Assembly (NCBI RefSeq): GCF_006120725.1
Contig: NZ_SWMU01000004.1
Location: 1 to 64,000, forward strand
Direction of reading: 5' to 3'
Length of the DNA stretch: 64,000 nucleotides
Source of the DNA: Mesohalobacter halotolerans
GTDB taxonomy: Bacteria; Bacteroidota; Bacteroidia; Flavobacteriales; Flavobacteriaceae
Numbering within the stretch: position 1 is the stretch's first letter; every line of letters starts with the position of its first letter. The notes beneath the pieces are model-generated. The model searched no databases. It had not been told where the DNA came from and worked only from the letters and a program-made list of their open reading frames with translations. This document shows positions 38,603 through 49,504 of this stretch, piece by piece. The position numbers and the translations under genes were made by a program.

Positions 38603-39010
38603 ATGGGAGTTAGAAAAAAACAACGTGCTGATGCTATAAAAGAAAGTAAGTCCAATTTGGCTTTTGCTAAATTGAACAATTGCCCTACTTCACCAAGAAA
38701 GATGAGATTAGTGACTGATCTAGTAAGAGGTATGGAAGTTGAAAAAGCCTTGCAAGTCTTAAAATTTAGTAAAAAAGAAGCTGCACAACGTGTGGAAAAA
38801 CTTTTACTTTCAGCTATTGCTAACTGGCAACAGAAGAATGAAGATGCAGATATCGAACAAGCTGGTTTATTTATTAAAGAAATAAAAGTAGATAGCGCCA
38901 GAATGCTTAAAAGACTGAGACCAGCACCACAAGGTAGAGCACATAGAATCAGAAAACGTTCAAATCATGTAACCTTAGTTTTAGGTGAAAACAACAATTT
39001 AGAAAGTTAA
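38603..39010 (+). CDS. rplV: 50S ribosomal protein L22
   Basis: 135 residues: [34 protein letters not shown], and the tunnel loop region [20 protein letters not shown]. Begins [16 protein letters not shown], a short family-typical Bacteroidota extension. Confidence 0.97.
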   Translation: MGVRKKQRADAIKESKSNLAFAKLNNCPTSPRKMRLVTDLVRGMEVEKALQVLKFSKKEAAQRVEKLLLSAIANWQQKNEDADIEQAGLFIKEIKVDSARMLKRLRPAPQGRAHRIRKRSNHVTLVLGENNNLES

Positions 39011-39016
39011 AAAAAT

Positions 39017-39730
39017 ATGGGACAGAAAACAAACCCGATAGGAAATAGATTAGGCATCATTAAAGGTTGGGAATCCAACTGGTATGGTGGTGATGATTAT
39101 GGCGACAATATTGCAGAAGATGATAAGATAAGAAAATATATCCACGCTAGATTGATAAAAGCTAGTGTTTCACGAGTGATTATTGAGCGCACGCTTAAAA
39201 TCGTTACGGTTACAATAACTACAGCCAGACCAGGTATAATTATTGGAAAAGGCGGTCAAGAAGTTGATAAACTCAAAGAGGAACTCAAGCAAATTACTAA
39301 TAAGGAAGTTCAAGTTAACATTTTTGAAATCAAAAGACCTGAACTAGATGCTCATTTAGTGGCTTCGAGTATTGCGAGACAAGTAGAAAATAGAATTTCA
39401 TACAGAAGAGCTATAAAGATGGCTATATCTGCAACCATGAGAATGAACGCAGAGGGAATAAAAATTCAAATTGCTGGCAGACTTAACGGTGCTGAAATGG
39501 CACGTGTTGAATCCTATAAAGAAGGAAGAATTCCATTATCAACCTTTAGAGCAGATATAGATTATGCTCTAGTTGAAGCTCATACAACTTATGGTAGATT
39601 AGGCATTAAGGTTTGGATTATGAAAGGTGAAGTTTATGGTAAAAGAGAATTATCACCATTAGTTGGGTTACAGAAAAAAGGAGGAAAAAATACTAAGTCT
39701 AATCGTTCAAGATCTAGACGTAGAAAATAA
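39017..39730 (+). CDS. rpsC: 30S ribosomal protein S3
   Basis: 237 residues: [20 protein letters not shown], the KH-domain [19 protein letters not shown], and [16 protein letters not shown] followed by [19 protein letters not shown]. The C-terminus ends in a basic tail ([11 protein letters not shown]). S3 is part of the mRNA entry helicase site. Confidence 0.98.
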   Translation: MGQKTNPIGNRLGIIKGWESNWYGGDDYGDNIAEDDKIRKYIHARLIKASVSRVIIERTLKIVTVTITTARPGIIIGKGGQEVDKLKEELKQITNKEVQVNIFEIKRPELDAHLVASSIARQVENRISYRRAIKMAISATMRMNAEGIKIQIAGRLNGAEMARVESYKEGRIPLSTFRADIDYALVEAHTTYGRLGIKVWIMKGEVYGKRELSPLVGLQKKGGKNTKSNRSRSRRRK

Positions 39731-39742
39731 AATATTGTAAGC

Positions 39743-40162
39743 ATGTTACAACCAAAGAAAACTAAATACCGAAAGCAGCAGAAAGGTCGAATGAAAGGCA
39801 ATTCTAGTAGAGGTCATAGGCTATCTAATGGAACATTTGGGTTAAAGTCTTTAGACGCTTCTTTTATTACGGCTCGTCAAATTGAGGCAGCCAGAATTGC
39901 TGCAACCAGATTTATGAAAAGAGACGGTAGTTTATGGATAAAGATATTTCCAGATAAGCCTATAACAAAAAAACCACTTGAGGTAAGAATGGGTAAAGGT
40001 AAAGGTGCTGTAGAATATTATGCTGCAGTTGTCAAGCCGGGAAGAATTATGATTGAGATTGGTGGTGTAAGTCAAGAAATAGCAAAAGAAGCATTAAGAC
40101 TGGCAGCACAAAAATTGCCTGTAAAAACAAAATTTGTTGTCGCTAGAGATTATCAACAATAA
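39743..40162 (+). CDS. rplP: 50S ribosomal protein L16
   Basis: 139 residues: [59 protein letters not shown]. It sits by the A-site tRNA. The Arg-bearing KGKG loop of the family is intact. Confidence 0.98.
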   Translation: MLQPKKTKYRKQQKGRMKGNSSRGHRLSNGTFGLKSLDASFITARQIEAARIAATRFMKRDGSLWIKIFPDKPITKKPLEVRMGKGKGAVEYYAAVVKPGRIMIEIGGVSQEIAKEALRLAAQKLPVKTKFVVARDYQQ

Positions 40163-40170
40163 AAACGATT

Positions 40171-40362
40171 ATGAAACAATCTGAAATATTAAAGTTATCC
40201 GATGCTGATTTGGTTGAAACAATGGAATCAACCAAACAAAAAATAACTGAGCTTAAGATGGCTCATACTTTAACACCATTGGAAAACCCAATGCAAATCA
40301 GAACTTTGAGAAGATCTGTTGCGAGAATGAAATCGGAAATCAGCAAAAGAAATTTAGTTTAA
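40171..40362 (+). CDS. rpmC: 50S ribosomal protein L29
   Basis: 63 residues: MKQSEILKLSDADLVETMES, AHTLTPLENPMQIRTLRRSV and ARMKSEISKR. Small two-helix protein at the tunnel exit next to L23. 8 bases after rplP. Confidence 0.95.
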   Translation: MKQSEILKLSDADLVETMESTKQKITELKMAHTLTPLENPMQIRTLRRSVARMKSEISKRNLV

Positions 40363-40374
40363 TTCCTCATAATA

Positions 40375-40632
40375 ATGGAAAAAAGAAATCTAAGGAAAGA
40401 ACGAATCGGAATTGTCACAAGCAATAAAATGCTTAAATCAATTGTCGTGTCTGAAGTCAAAAAAATTAAGCATCCCATCTATGGGAAGTTCGTTCTTAAA
40501 ACAAAAAAATATGTCGCTCACGATGAGAAGGAGACCTGTAACGAAGGCGATACAGTAAAAATAATGGAAACAAGACCTCTGAGCAAAACAAAGCGTTGGA
40601 GATTAGTTGATATAATTGAAAGAGCTAAATAA
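40375..40632 (+). CDS. rpsQ: 30S ribosomal protein S17
   Basis: 85 residues: [39 protein letters not shown], and [20 protein letters not shown] followed by WRLVDI. Primary 16S rRNA binding protein. Confidence 0.97.
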   Translation: MEKRNLRKERIGIVTSNKMLKSIVVSEVKKIKHPIYGKFVLKTKKYVAHDEKETCNEGDTVKIMETRPLSKTKRWRLVDIIERAK

Positions 40633-40634
40633 TT

Positions 40635-41003
40635 ATGGTACAACAAGAATCAAAATTAAGAGTAGCCGACAATACAGGTGCCAAACAAGTTTTGGTCATA
40701 AGAGTATTAGGTGGTACCAAAAAAAGGTATGCCAGTGTCGGTGATAAAGTTGTTGTTAGTGTAAAAGAAGCAACACCAAATGGCAGTATAAAGAAAGGTG
40801 CAGTTTCTACAGCAGTAATCGTTAGAACCAATAAAGAAGTGAGAAGACCAGATGGCTCTTACATCAGATTTGACGACAACGCATGCGTGTTATTAGATCC
40901 TACTGGTGAGATGAGAGGAACTCGTGTTTTTGGACCGGTTGCAAAAGAACTGAGAGAAAATAAGTTCATGAAAATTGTTTCATTAGCACCAGAAGTGCTT
41001 TAA
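40635..41003 (+). CDS. rplN: 50S ribosomal protein L14
   Basis: 122 residues: [58 protein letters not shown] and [20 protein letters not shown]. Universal protein length and motifs; two bases after rpsQ. Confidence 0.98.
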   Translation: MVQQESKLRVADNTGAKQVLVIRVLGGTKKRYASVGDKVVVSVKEATPNGSIKKGAVSTAVIVRTNKEVRRPDGSYIRFDDNACVLLDPTGEMRGTRVFGPVAKELRENKFMKIVSLAPEVL

Positions 41004-41013
41004 AATTATAAGG

Positions 41014-41328
41014 ATGAAAAAGTATAAAATTAAAACTGGAGATACCGTAAAAGTCATTACTGGTGAAAACAAAGGCCAAGAAGGAAAGGTATTAAAAGTA
41101 TTATACGATTCTGATAAAGTGATTGTTGAATCGGTAAATATGATTAAGAAACACTTAAAACCAAGTGCACAGAATCCACAAGGTGGCATTCAAGAAAAAG
41201 AAGCTCCTATTCATATATCTAATGTGGCACTGACAGATAAAAATGGAAACCCGACGCGTGTTCGTTACGAAATCCAAGACGATAAGAAAGTAAGGGTTTC
41301 AACTAAAACTAAAGAAGTAATAAGCTAG
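41014..41328 (+). CDS. rplX: 50S ribosomal protein L24
   Basis: 104 residues with KOW motif: [39 protein letters not shown] and [11 protein letters not shown]. Assembly initiator protein of the 50S subunit. Confidence 0.97.
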   Translation: MKKYKIKTGDTVKVITGENKGQEGKVLKVLYDSDKVIVESVNMIKKHLKPSAQNPQGGIQEKEAPIHISNVALTDKNGNPTRVRYEIQDDKKVRVSTKTKEVIS

Positions 41329-41330
41329 TT

Positions 41331-41882
41331 ATGGAATATGTACCTAGATTAAAAGAAGAATATCAGACAAGAGTCAAGAAGAATCTTGTTAAGGAATTTA
41401 GCTATTCCAATACTATGGAAACCCCAAAACTTCAAAAAATAGTTTTGAGTAGAGGTGTTGGAGAAGCTATCGCAGACAAAAAACTGATTGACCACGCAGT
41501 AGATGAATTATCGAGAATTGCTGGTCAAAAAGCTGTACCGACCATGTCAAAGAAAGACGTAGCATCTTTTAAGTTAAGAAAAGGGATGCCAATCGGTGCT
41601 AAGGTCACACTTAGAGGTCACAGAATGTATGAGTTTTTAGATAGGCTCATTACTTCTGCTCTACCTCGAGTAAGAGATTTTAACGGGATAAAACCTGATG
41701 GTTTTGACGGAAGAGGAAATTATAACTTAGGAATAACTGAACAAATCATTTTTCCTGAAATTAATATTGATAAAGTAAATCGTATATCTGGTATGGACAT
41801 CACTTTTGTGACATCTGCCAATACCGATAAAGAAGCAAAAGCATTATTAACAGAATTGGGTTTGCCTTTTAAAAAGAATTAA
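41331..41882 (+). CDS. rplE: 50S ribosomal protein L5
   Basis: 183 residues: [60 protein letters not shown] and [20 protein letters not shown]. Binds 5S rRNA. Followed one base later by rpsN. Confidence 0.98.
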   Translation: MEYVPRLKEEYQTRVKKNLVKEFSYSNTMETPKLQKIVLSRGVGEAIADKKLIDHAVDELSRIAGQKAVPTMSKKDVASFKLRKGMPIGAKVTLRGHRMYEFLDRLITSALPRVRDFNGIKPDGFDGRGNYNLGITEQIIFPEINIDKVNRISGMDITFVTSANTDKEAKALLTELGLPFKKN

Positions 41883-41883
41883 T

Positions 41884-42153
41884 ATGGCTAAAGAATCAAT
41901 GAAAGCGCGCGAAGTAAAACGCGAAAAATTAGTAGAGAAATATGCTGAAAAACGTAAACGCCTAAAAGAAGAAGGTGATTATGAAGCATTACAAAAACTT
42001 CCAAAAAACTCATCTCCGGTGAGATTACACAATCGCTGTAAACTTACAGGAAGACCTAAAGGTTATATCAGAACATTTGGAATCTCTAGAGTCATGTTTA
42101 GAGAAATGGCAAACAAAGGTTTAATCCCAGGAGTTAAAAAAGCAAGCTGGTAA
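41884..42153 (+). CDS. rpsN: 30S ribosomal protein S14 (zinc-free type)
   Basis: 89 residues: [40 protein letters not shown] and [20 protein letters not shown]. The single Cys and the long form identify the zinc-independent (C-minus) S14 rather than the short CXXC type. Confidence 0.97.
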   Translation: MAKESMKAREVKREKLVEKYAEKRKRLKEEGDYEALQKLPKNSSPVRLHNRCKLTGRPKGYIRTFGISRVMFREMANKGLIPGVKKASW

Positions 42154-42169
42154 TTTAAAAGTAGTAAAA

Positions 42170-42568
42170 ATGAATTTAGATCCTGTATCAGATTATTTAA
42201 CCAGAGTTAGAAACGCAGTAGCTGCCGGTCATAGAACGACAGAAATCCCTGCCTCTAACCTTAAGAAAGAAATGACAAAAATTCTTTTTGACCAAGGTTT
42301 TATATTAAGTTATAAGTTTATCGACGATGATAAACAAGGTATTATAAAAATAGCCTTAAAATATGATAAACTTAGTCAAGAACCAGTGATTAAGAAAATT
42401 CAGCGTATCAGTACTCCTGGTCTTAGAAAATACGCTGGCCACGACGAAATACCTCGTATACTTAACGGACTTGGAATATCTATCGTATCCACGTCTAAAG
42501 GTTTAATGACAGGCAAACAAGCCCAAAGGAATAATGTTGGTGGCGAATTACTTTGTTACGTATATTAA
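42170..42568 (+). CDS. rpsH: 30S ribosomal protein S8
   Basis: 132 residues: MNLDPVSDYLTRVRNAVAAG, YDKLSQEPVIKKIQRISTPG, LRKYAGHDEIPRILNGLGIS and a C-terminal VGGELLCYVY. In E. coli S8 represses the spc operon; no target site was recognised here. Confidence 0.98.
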   Translation: MNLDPVSDYLTRVRNAVAAGHRTTEIPASNLKKEMTKILFDQGFILSYKFIDDDKQGIIKIALKYDKLSQEPVIKKIQRISTPGLRKYAGHDEIPRILNGLGISIVSTSKGLMTGKQAQRNNVGGELLCYVY

Positions 42569-42588
42569 TATAGAATAAAAGATTAGTT

Positions 42589-43131
42589 ATGTCTAGAATA
42601 GGAAATAGTCCAGTTAAAATACCAGAAAGTGTTGAGGTTAAACTCGAGGACAACTCTATATCCATAAAAGGTAAACTTGGTGAACTGACTCAAAAATTTG
42701 AGGACGTCAAAGTCAAGCAGGAAGACAATGAAATTATCATTGAACGCCCAAATGATAACAAAAATATTAAATCTAAGCACGGTTTATACAGAGCACTCAT
42801 TAACAATATGATAAAAGGCGTGACTGAAGGATACACCAAAGAACTAGAACTGGTTGGTGTGGGTTACCGAGCATCAAACCAAGGACAAAAATTGGATATA
42901 GCTATTGGATTTTCTCACAATATCGTCATGCAGTTGGCACCAGAAATTAAGGTCGAAACCGTTACTGAAAAAGGGAAAAATCCACTCATCAAACTCACAT
43001 CACATGACAAGCAACTTGTAAGTCAAGTCGCTGCAAAAATAAGATCCTACAGAAAACCTGAACCTTATAAAGGGAAAGGAATCAAGTATGTTGGTGAATA
43101 CATAAGAAGAAAAGCAGGTAAATCAGCATAA
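42589..43131 (+). CDS. rplF: 50S ribosomal protein L6
   Basis: 180 residues: [78 protein letters not shown]. Two tandem L6 domains; located near the GTPase centre. Confidence 0.98.
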   Translation: MSRIGNSPVKIPESVEVKLEDNSISIKGKLGELTQKFEDVKVKQEDNEIIIERPNDNKNIKSKHGLYRALINNMIKGVTEGYTKELELVGVGYRASNQGQKLDIAIGFSHNIVMQLAPEIKVETVTEKGKNPLIKLTSHDKQLVSQVAAKIRSYRKPEPYKGKGIKYVGEYIRRKAGKSA

Positions 43132-43133
43132 TT

Positions 43134-43484
43134 ATGAGATTTTCTAAACAAAAAAGAAGAAAAAAGATTCATCAAAGAATCAGAAGAACAATAAAAGGTA
43201 CAGCATCTAAGCCAAGACTATCTGTTTACAGAAGTAATTTTGAGATTTATGCTCAACTCATAGATGATGTAAATGGAAACACATTAGCATCTGCGTCTTC
43301 AAGAACTGATGTATCTAAAGATAAACCAAAGGTTGAAAGATCGAAAGCTGTTGGAAAAGCTATTGCAGAAAAAGCAGCAAAATTAGATATTAAAGAAGTC
43401 GCTTTTGATAGAAGTGGGTATTTATATCATGGTAGAATCAAATCATTGGCTGAAGGAGCCAGAGAAGGTGGATTAAAATTTTAA
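43134..43484 (+). CDS. rplR: 50S ribosomal protein L18
   Basis: 116 residues: [59 protein letters not shown] and [13 protein letters not shown]-type ending. 5S rRNA binding protein. Confidence 0.97.
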   Translation: MRFSKQKRRKKIHQRIRRTIKGTASKPRLSVYRSNFEIYAQLIDDVNGNTLASASSRTDVSKDKPKVERSKAVGKAIAEKAAKLDIKEVAFDRSGYLYHGRIKSLAEGAREGGLKF

Positions 43485-43488
43485 GTAT

Positions 43489-44013
43489 ATGTATCAAGAT
43501 TATAAAAATGTAGAATTTGTAAAACCAGGAGGTTTAGATCTAAAAGATAAACTTGTTGGCGTACAACGTGTGACTAAAGTTACCAAAGGTGGTCGTGCAT
43601 TTGGTTTTTCAGCCATTGTAGTCGTAGGAGATGAAAACGGTGTTGTTGGTCACGGTTTAGGTAAATCTAAAGAAGTGGCTGACGCCATTGCTAAAGCAGT
43701 AGAAGATGCCAAGAAAAACTTGGTGAGAATTCCACTAAACAAAAGTACTCTTCCTCACGAACAAAAAGGTAAGTATGCGGGCGCAAAAGTCTCTTTGTTT
43801 CCAGCATCTGAAGGTACAGGAGTTATTGCAGGTGGTCCTACTAGGATAGTACTTGAATCTGTTGGTGTACATGACGTATTGTCCAAAAACCAAGGTTCTA
43901 CAAATCCACATAATGTTGTAAAGGCAACTTTTGATGCTTTATTACAATTGAGAAATGTTGATACTGTAGCCAAGCAAAGAGGAATATCAATCGATAAAGT
44001 ATTTAACGGATAA
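43489..44013 (+). CDS. rpsE: 30S ribosomal protein S5
   Basis: 174 residues: [58 protein letters not shown] and [21 protein letters not shown]-terminal double-stranded RNA binding domain plus S5 C-terminal domain; the KGGRAFGF loop linked to spectinomycin response is normal. Confidence 0.98.
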   Translation: MYQDYKNVEFVKPGGLDLKDKLVGVQRVTKVTKGGRAFGFSAIVVVGDENGVVGHGLGKSKEVADAIAKAVEDAKKNLVRIPLNKSTLPHEQKGKYAGAKVSLFPASEGTGVIAGGPTRIVLESVGVHDVLSKNQGSTNPHNVVKATFDALLQLRNVDTVAKQRGISIDKVFNG

Positions 44014-44025
44014 TAGCTTTTGAAA

Positions 44026-44208
44026 ATGTCAAAAATATTAGTTACAAAAACAAAAAGTGCAATCAAGAGAACCAAACAGCAAAAGTTAACTCTTGAAGCC
44101 TTAGGTTTAAAAAAAATAGGTCAAAGTGTTGAACATCAAGATACACCAAATATTTTGGGTATGATTGACAAAGTCAACCATTTGGTAAGTGTTGAAAAGA
44201 TCAAATAA
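44026..44208 (+). CDS. rpmD: 50S ribosomal protein L30
   Basis: 60 residues from ATG 44026 ([20 protein letters not shown]), matching family length. The TTG at 44020 would add only two residues. [20 protein letters not shown] followed by [14 protein letters not shown] completes it. Non-universal protein, present here between S5 and L15 as usual. Confidence 0.95.
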   Translation: MSKILVTKTKSAIKRTKQQKLTLEALGLKKIGQSVEHQDTPNILGMIDKVNHLVSVEKIK

Positions 44209-44215
44209 GATTACT

Positions 44216-44668
44216 ATGAAATTACATGAATTAAAACCAGCTAAAGGATCTGTAAAGGGTAAAACAAAACGTCTTGGACGTGGAGAAGGTTCTGGTACAG
44301 GAGATACAGCTGGACGTGGTCATAAAGGTGCTAAATCAAGATCTGGTTATTCCAAAAAAATTGGTTTCGAAGGCGGTCAAATGCCATTACAGAGACGTAT
44401 ACCTAAATTTGGTTTCACCAATAGGAATCGTGTTCAATATAAACCTGTTAATCTATCAGATTTACAAGCCTTGGCTGATAATAAAAAAATAAAAGATTCA
44501 GTAGATAAGGAAACATTAGTATCATTAGGTCTTGTAAAGAAAAAAGATTTGGTTAAGATTTTAGGTAATGGCGAAATTGAAACCAAATTGAAAGTCAAAG
44601 CTCACCAGTTTTCTAAAACAGCAAAAGAAGCTATTGAGAAAGCGGGAGGCGAAGCTATAACACTATAA
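44216..44668 (+). CDS. rplO: 50S ribosomal protein L15
   Basis: 150 residues from ATG 44216 ([20 protein letters not shown]). The frame opens upstream at 44189 but that would overlap rpmD, and the family starts with [45 protein letters not shown] and the C-terminal domain are seen. Confidence 0.97.
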   Translation: MKLHELKPAKGSVKGKTKRLGRGEGSGTGDTAGRGHKGAKSRSGYSKKIGFEGGQMPLQRRIPKFGFTNRNRVQYKPVNLSDLQALADNKKIKDSVDKETLVSLGLVKKKDLVKILGNGEIETKLKVKAHQFSKTAKEAIEKAGGEAITL

Positions 44669-44678
44669 TATTTAGTCA

Positions 44679-46022
44679 ATGCAATTTATTGAAACGATAA
44701 AAAATATTTGGAAAATAGAAGAGCTCAAGAACAGAATCCTTCTGACCTTGGGCTTATTAATCGTTTACAGATTTGGAGCACAAGTCGTACTTCCTGGTGT
44801 AGATGCATCTCAATTAGCGAACTTAGGTAGCCAAACGGAAGATGGTATTTTAGGTTTGCTTAATGCATTTACCGGTGGTGCATTTTCTAATGCTTCAGTT
44901 TTTGCATTGGGTATCATGCCTTATATTTCTGCATCTATTGTTGTGCAGTTAATGACTATTGCTATCCCCTATTTACAAAAACTTCAAAAAGAAGGTGAAA
45001 GTGGAACCAAAAAAATTACGCAAATCACACGTTGGTTAACTATTGGTATTACTTTAGTACAAGGTCCTGGTTACATTTACAATCTATATAATATTCTCCC
45101 AAGTGGTGCCTTTATGGTCCAGAGCGATACATTATTTATTACATCGGCTGTAATTATTCTAACTTCTGGTTGTATTTTCGCTATGTGGTTAGGTGAAAAA
45201 ATTACAGACAAAGGCGTAGGTAACGGTATTTCTCTCCTCATCATGGTAGGTATTATTGCACGTTTGCCTCAATCCTTCGCACAAGAATTATCTTCAAGAG
45301 TTGGGGATGATGGCTCCGGTGGTCTCATTCTTATTTTAATTGAACTCGTCATCTGGTTTATTATTATACTAGCTTCAGTTTATTTGGTAAAGGCGGTTAG
45401 ACAGATACCGGTTCAATACGCAAGAAAAAACGCTTCTGGTAAATATGAGAAAAATATTTTTGGTGGTGCAAGACAGTTTATACCATTAAAGTTAAATGCT
45501 TCTGGTGTAATGCCTATCATTTTTGCACAAGCGATTATGTTTGTTCCGGCTGCGTTAGCTGGATTATCTGACACCGCTACTGCAAAAGGTATAGCTGCGG
45601 AATTCAACGACATGTTCGGTCTATGGTACAACATTGTTTTTGGACTACTCATCATTATTTTCACTTATTTTTATACAGCTATTACAGTCCCAACCAACAA
45701 AATGGCTGATGACCTTAAAAGAAGTGGTGGTTTTATACCTGGTATTCGACCTGGAACCGAAACCGCCGAATATTTAGATAAAATCATGTCTCAAATCACA
45801 TTACCAGGTTCAGTATTTTTAGCAATCATTGCAGTCTTTCCTGCCGTTATTGTCTCATTACTAGATGTTCAAGCAGGATGGGCTCTATTTTTTGGCGGGA
45901 CATCATTGTTGATAATGGTTGGCGTTGCTATTGATACTATAGATCAAGTCAATGTTTATTTGTTGAATAAGCATTACGACGGATTAATGAAATCAGGTAA
46001 AAACAGAAAAGCAGTTGCATAA
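44679..46022 (+). CDS. secY: Protein translocase subunit SecY
   Basis: Central channel of the Sec translocon in the inner membrane. 447 residues with ten predicted membrane helices. Seen: [15 protein letters not shown] near TM1, the plug-region [32 protein letters not shown] in TM2, the cytosolic C5-type loop [18 protein letters not shown], and [20 protein letters not shown]. Lies between rplO and infA. Confidence 0.98.
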   Translation: MQFIETIKNIWKIEELKNRILLTLGLLIVYRFGAQVVLPGVDASQLANLGSQTEDGILGLLNAFTGGAFSNASVFALGIMPYISASIVVQLMTIAIPYLQKLQKEGESGTKKITQITRWLTIGITLVQGPGYIYNLYNILPSGAFMVQSDTLFITSAVIILTSGCIFAMWLGEKITDKGVGNGISLLIMVGIIARLPQSFAQELSSRVGDDGSGGLILILIELVIWFIIILASVYLVKAVRQIPVQYARKNASGKYEKNIFGGARQFIPLKLNASGVMPIIFAQAIMFVPAALAGLSDTATAKGIAAEFNDMFGLWYNIVFGLLIIIFTYFYTAITVPTNKMADDLKRSGGFIPGIRPGTETAEYLDKIMSQITLPGSVFLAIIAVFPAVIVSLLDVQAGWALFFGGTSLLIMVGVAIDTIDQVNVYLLNKHYDGLMKSGKNRKAVA

Positions 46023-46024
46023 CT

Positions 46025-46240
46025 ATGGCTAAACAACCCTCAATAGAACAAGACGGAACAATCGTAGAAGCATTATCAAATGCGATGTTTAGAGTAGAAC
46101 TAGAAAATGAGCATATTGTTACAGCTCATATATCCGGTAAGATGAGAATGCATTATATTAAACTCTTACCAGGTGATAAAGTCAAATTAGAAATGAGTCC
46201 TTACGATTTAACTAAAGGACGTATAACTTATAGATACTAA
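46025..46240 (+). CDS. infA: Translation initiation factor IF-1
   Basis: 71 residues, normal length: [58 protein letters not shown]. Directly follows secY; no map or adk lies between, which is usual for many flavobacteria. Confidence 0.98.
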   Translation: MAKQPSIEQDGTIVEALSNAMFRVELENEHIVTAHISGKMRMHYIKLLPGDKVKLEMSPYDLTKGRITYRY

Positions 46241-46244
46241 AATT

Positions 46245-46361
46245 ATGAAAGTAAGAGCATCAATCAAAAAGAGAAGTGCAGATTGCAAAATTGTAAGACG
46301 TAAAGGTCGCCTTTATGTGATCAATAAAAAGAACCCAAAGTTTAAACAAAGACAAGGTTAG
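46245..46361 (+). CDS. rpmJ: 50S ribosomal protein L36 (reduced zinc site)
   Basis: 38 residues: [20 protein letters not shown] then [18 protein letters not shown]. Very short frame read directly from the sequence between infA and rpsM. The canonical zinc ligands Cys11, Cys27 and His are Ser, Asn and Phe here; only the second Cys (residue 14) remains. This is the form commonly seen in Bacteroidota and indicates a zinc-free L36. Confidence 0.96.
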   Translation: MKVRASIKKRSADCKIVRRKGRLYVINKKNPKFKQRQG

Positions 46362-46363
46362 TT

Positions 46364-46738
46364 ATGGCAAGAATCGCAGGTGTAGATATCCCAAAACAAA
46401 AAAGAGGCGTGATAGCGCTCACTTATATTTATGGAATAGGTAAATCAAGAGCTCATAGAATTCTTGAAGACGCAAAAGTAGATCCTAATAAGAAAGTCTC
46501 TGATTGGGATGATGCAGACATATCGGGTGTTCGTAATGCTGTGTCGCAATTTACTATAGAAGGTGAATTAAGATCACAAACCCAAATGAGCATCAAGCGC
46601 CTTATGGATATTGGCTGCTTTAGAGGTGTTAGACATAGATCTGGTTTACCCCTAAGAGGACAGCGTACCAAAAACAACTCTCGTACCCGTAAAGGGAGAA
46701 GAAAGACTGTAGCTAATAAGAAAAAAGTAACTAAGTAA
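46364..46738 (+). CDS. rpsM: 30S ribosomal protein S13
   Basis: 124 residues: [59 protein letters not shown] and [19 protein letters not shown]. Contacts the P-site tRNA and bridges to the 50S. Two bases before rpsK. Confidence 0.98.
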   Translation: MARIAGVDIPKQKRGVIALTYIYGIGKSRAHRILEDAKVDPNKKVSDWDDADISGVRNAVSQFTIEGELRSQTQMSIKRLMDIGCFRGVRHRSGLPLRGQRTKNNSRTRKGRRKTVANKKKVTK

Positions 46739-46740
46739 TC

Positions 46741-47124
46741 ATGGCTAAATCTAATACAAAAAAGCGTAAAGTCACAACAGATGCATTTGGCGAAGCTCAT
46801 ATTTTTGCCTCATTTAATAATATTATTGTATCGCTTACCAATAATAATGGTGAGGTAATCTCATGGTCTTCAGCTGGAAAAATGGGTTTTAGAGGAAGTA
46901 AGAAAAATACACCTTATGCTGCTCAATTGGCTGCAGAAGACGCAAGCAAAGTTGCCCACGAAGCAGGTCTTAGAAAAGTAAAAGTTTTCGTTAAAGGTCC
47001 TGGTAATGGAAGAGAATCTGCAATAAGAGCTTTGCATAATTCAGGTGTTGAAGTGACAGAGATTATCGACGTTACTCCTATCCCACACAATGGTTGTCGT
47101 CCACCAAAAAGAAGACGCGTTTAA
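46741..47124 (+). CDS. rpsK: 30S ribosomal protein S11
   Basis: 127 residues: [60 protein letters not shown] and [13 protein letters not shown], the usual C-terminus. A gap of 69 bases to rpsD follows. Confidence 0.98.
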   Translation: MAKSNTKKRKVTTDAFGEAHIFASFNNIIVSLTNNNGEVISWSSAGKMGFRGSKKNTPYAAQLAAEDASKVAHEAGLRKVKVFVKGPGNGRESAIRALHNSGVEVTEIIDVTPIPHNGCRPPKRRRV

Positions 47125-47193
47125 TTTGATCATAAAATTTGGTTATCGAAGGAAAGACCTTAATTCATAACCTGTAAATCTAAATAAAATACA

Positions 47194-47799
47194 ATGGCAA
47201 GATACACTGGTCCTAAAACTAAAATTGCTCGTAAATTTGGCGAGCCCATTTTCGGCGATGACAAATCGTTTGAAAAGAAAAAATATCCACCTGGCCAACA
47301 CGGTAACAATAGAAGACGTGGTAAAAAATCTGAATATGCTATCCAATTGATGGAAAAGCAAAAGGCAAAATATACTTACGGTATATTAGAGCGACAATTC
47401 AGAAATATGTTTGAAAAAGCCAATAGTGCAAAAGGCATTACAGGTGAAGTCTTACTTCAGATGTGTGAAAAACGCTTAGATAACGTTGTCTACAGACTTG
47501 GATTATCGCCTTCTAGAAGTGGTGCAAGACAATTGGTTTCTCATAAACACATCACCATCAATGGTGAAATTGTAAATATCCCTTCTTATCAAGTAAAAGT
47601 TAATGACGTTATTGGTGTTAGAGAAAAATCTAAATCATTAAGCGTTATTGAAGAGTCTCTTTCAAACTCTTCAGCTGTTTATGAATGGTTAAGCTGGAAC
47701 TCTGAAAAGAAAGAAGGCACTTTCGTAAGTGTTCCTGAAAGAACACAAATTCCAGAAAACATAAACGAACAGTTTATCGTCGAATTATACTCTAAATAA
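47194..47799 (+). CDS. rpsD: 30S ribosomal protein S4
   Basis: 201 residues: [40 protein letters not shown], and the S4 RNA-binding segment [20 protein letters not shown] followed by [12 protein letters not shown]. Primary 16S binding protein. Confidence 0.98.
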   Translation: MARYTGPKTKIARKFGEPIFGDDKSFEKKKYPPGQHGNNRRRGKKSEYAIQLMEKQKAKYTYGILERQFRNMFEKANSAKGITGEVLLQMCEKRLDNVVYRLGLSPSRSGARQLVSHKHITINGEIVNIPSYQVKVNDVIGVREKSKSLSVIEESLSNSSAVYEWLSWNSEKKEGTFVSVPERTQIPENINEQFIVELYSK

Positions 47800-47819
47800 T
47801 AATTAGATACTACAACACT

Positions 47820-48812
47820 ATGGCATTATTCAATTTTCAGAAGCCCGATAAAGTAATTATGATTGACTCCTCTGAGTTTGAAGGTATATTTGAGTTTAGA
47901 CCTTTAGAACCAGGATATGGTCTTACCGTAGGTAATGCATTAAGACGAGTCCTATTATCTTCTCTAGAAGGTTTTGCAATAACATCTATTAAAATTGAGG
48001 GCGTTGAGCATGAGTTTTCGACAATTTCAGGCGTAGTTGAAGACGTTACTGAAATCATACTCAATCTTAAGCAAGTAAGGTTCAAACAACAAATTGAAGA
48101 TAATGATACAGAATCTGCGGTAATCAGCGTTTCTAATCAAGATCAACTTACTGCTGGTGATTTTCAAAAACACCTTTCCGGGTTTCAGGTATTAAATCCT
48201 GAACACGTGATTTGTAATATGGATAAAAAAGTATCTTTAAACATGCAAATCACAATAGAAAAAGGAAGAGGTTACGTTTCAGCTGAAGACAATAAAAAAG
48301 ATGAAGCGCCTTTAGGGACGATATTTACAGATTCAATTTATACCCCAATCAAAAATGTTAAATACAGCATTGAAAATTACAGGGTAGAGCAAAAAACCGA
48401 TTATGAAAAATTAGTTTTTGAAATTGTAACTGATGGTTCTATCCACCCTAAAGATGCTCTGACTGAAGCTGCAAAAACATTAATACACCACTTTATGTTG
48501 TTCTCCGACGAAAGAATTACGCTCGAGACTGAAGAAATGGCTCAGACAGAAACTTACGATGAAGAAGCGCTTCACATGAGACAACTACTCAAATCTAAAC
48601 TTGCTGATCTTGATTTATCTGTAAGAGCTTTAAACTGTTTGAAAGCCGCTGAAGTTGAAACTTTAGGAGACTTAGTTTCTTACAACAAAAATGATTTGAT
48701 GAAATTTAGAAACTTTGGTAAGAAATCATTAAGTGAACTTGAAGAGTTGGTAAGCAATAAAGGTCTTGACTTTGGTATGGATTTAACACGCTATAACCTT
48801 GATAAAGACTAG
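47820..48812 (+). CDS. rpoA: DNA-directed RNA polymerase subunit alpha
   Basis: 330 residues. N-terminal dimerisation domain: [61 protein letters not shown]-terminal domain about 250-330 with [20 protein letters not shown] and [13 protein letters not shown], which contacts promoter DNA and activators. Twenty bases after rpsD and 14 before rplQ. Confidence 0.99.
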   Translation: MALFNFQKPDKVIMIDSSEFEGIFEFRPLEPGYGLTVGNALRRVLLSSLEGFAITSIKIEGVEHEFSTISGVVEDVTEIILNLKQVRFKQQIEDNDTESAVISVSNQDQLTAGDFQKHLSGFQVLNPEHVICNMDKKVSLNMQITIEKGRGYVSAEDNKKDEAPLGTIFTDSIYTPIKNVKYSIENYRVEQKTDYEKLVFEIVTDGSIHPKDALTEAAKTLIHHFMLFSDERITLETEEMAQTETYDEEALHMRQLLKSKLADLDLSVRALNCLKAAEVETLGDLVSYNKNDLMKFRNFGKKSLSELEELVSNKGLDFGMDLTRYNLDKD

Positions 48813-48826
48813 AAAATTAATTTAAA

Positions 48827-49429
48827 ATGAGACACGGAAAGAAATTTAATCACTTAAGTCGCAAGTCTGCCCATAGAAAATCTATGCTGGCTAATATGGC
48901 TTGCTCTCTTATAGAACACAAGAGAATTAATACTACAACGGCAAAAGCAAAAGCATTGAGAACTTTTGTTGAACCTCTAATTACCAAGTCAAAAACTGAT
49001 ACTACCCACAACAGACGTATCGTTTTTTCAAAACTTAGAGATAAATATGCTGTTGCAGAATTATTTAGAGAAGTCGCACCAAAAGTAGCATCTAGGCCAG
49101 GTGGATATACGAGAGTTATAAAACTTGGTAATCGTCTTGGAGATGCCGCTGAGATGGCCATGATCGAAATAGTAGATTTTAATGAAATTTACAGCCCTAA
49201 AGGCAAAAAGAAGAAAAAATCAACACGTCGTGCTGGTAAAAAAACGACTAGCCAAGCAGAAACTAGTAAAACAAAGGATAAGTCTGCTTCTCACGATGAT
49301 GAATCTAAGCATAAAAAAACCGAGGATAGAAAGCCTAATGATTCTGTAAAAACTAAATCGGAAGACCCTAAAACACAGGAGAAATCATCTGAAGAAAAAA
49401 ACCAAACTAAAGATGACGAGAAAAAATAA
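48827..49429 (+). CDS. rplQ: 50S ribosomal protein L17 with long charged C-terminal tail
   Basis: 200 residues. The L17 core is residues 1-123: [60 protein letters not shown]. Then about 77 residues of Lys/Glu/Asp/Ser/Thr-rich low-complexity tail ([14 protein letters not shown] ... [14 protein letters not shown]). Bacterial L17 is usually about 115-130 residues; extended forms occur in Bacteroidota. Last gene of the array, followed by a terminator. Confidence 0.96.
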   Translation: MRHGKKFNHLSRKSAHRKSMLANMACSLIEHKRINTTTAKAKALRTFVEPLITKSKTDTTHNRRIVFSKLRDKYAVAELFREVAPKVASRPGGYTRVIKLGNRLGDAAEMAMIEIVDFNEIYSPKGKKKKKSTRRAGKKTTSQAETSKTKDKSASHDDESKHKKTEDRKPNDSVKTKSEDPKTQEKSSEEKNQTKDDEKK

Positions 49430-49458
49430 TTATCAAATCAATTATATTTACTAATTTT

Positions 49459-49490
49459 AAGGGATAAATTTAATGTTTATCCCTTTTTTT
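49459..49490 (+). terminator. Terminator of the ribosomal protein array
   Basis: Arms AAGGGATAAA (49459-49468) and TTTATCCCTT (49476-49485) around a 7-base loop, then a run of T. It separates rplQ from carA. Confidence 0.88.
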
Positions 49491-49504
49491 ATATTTAAAA
49501 TATC

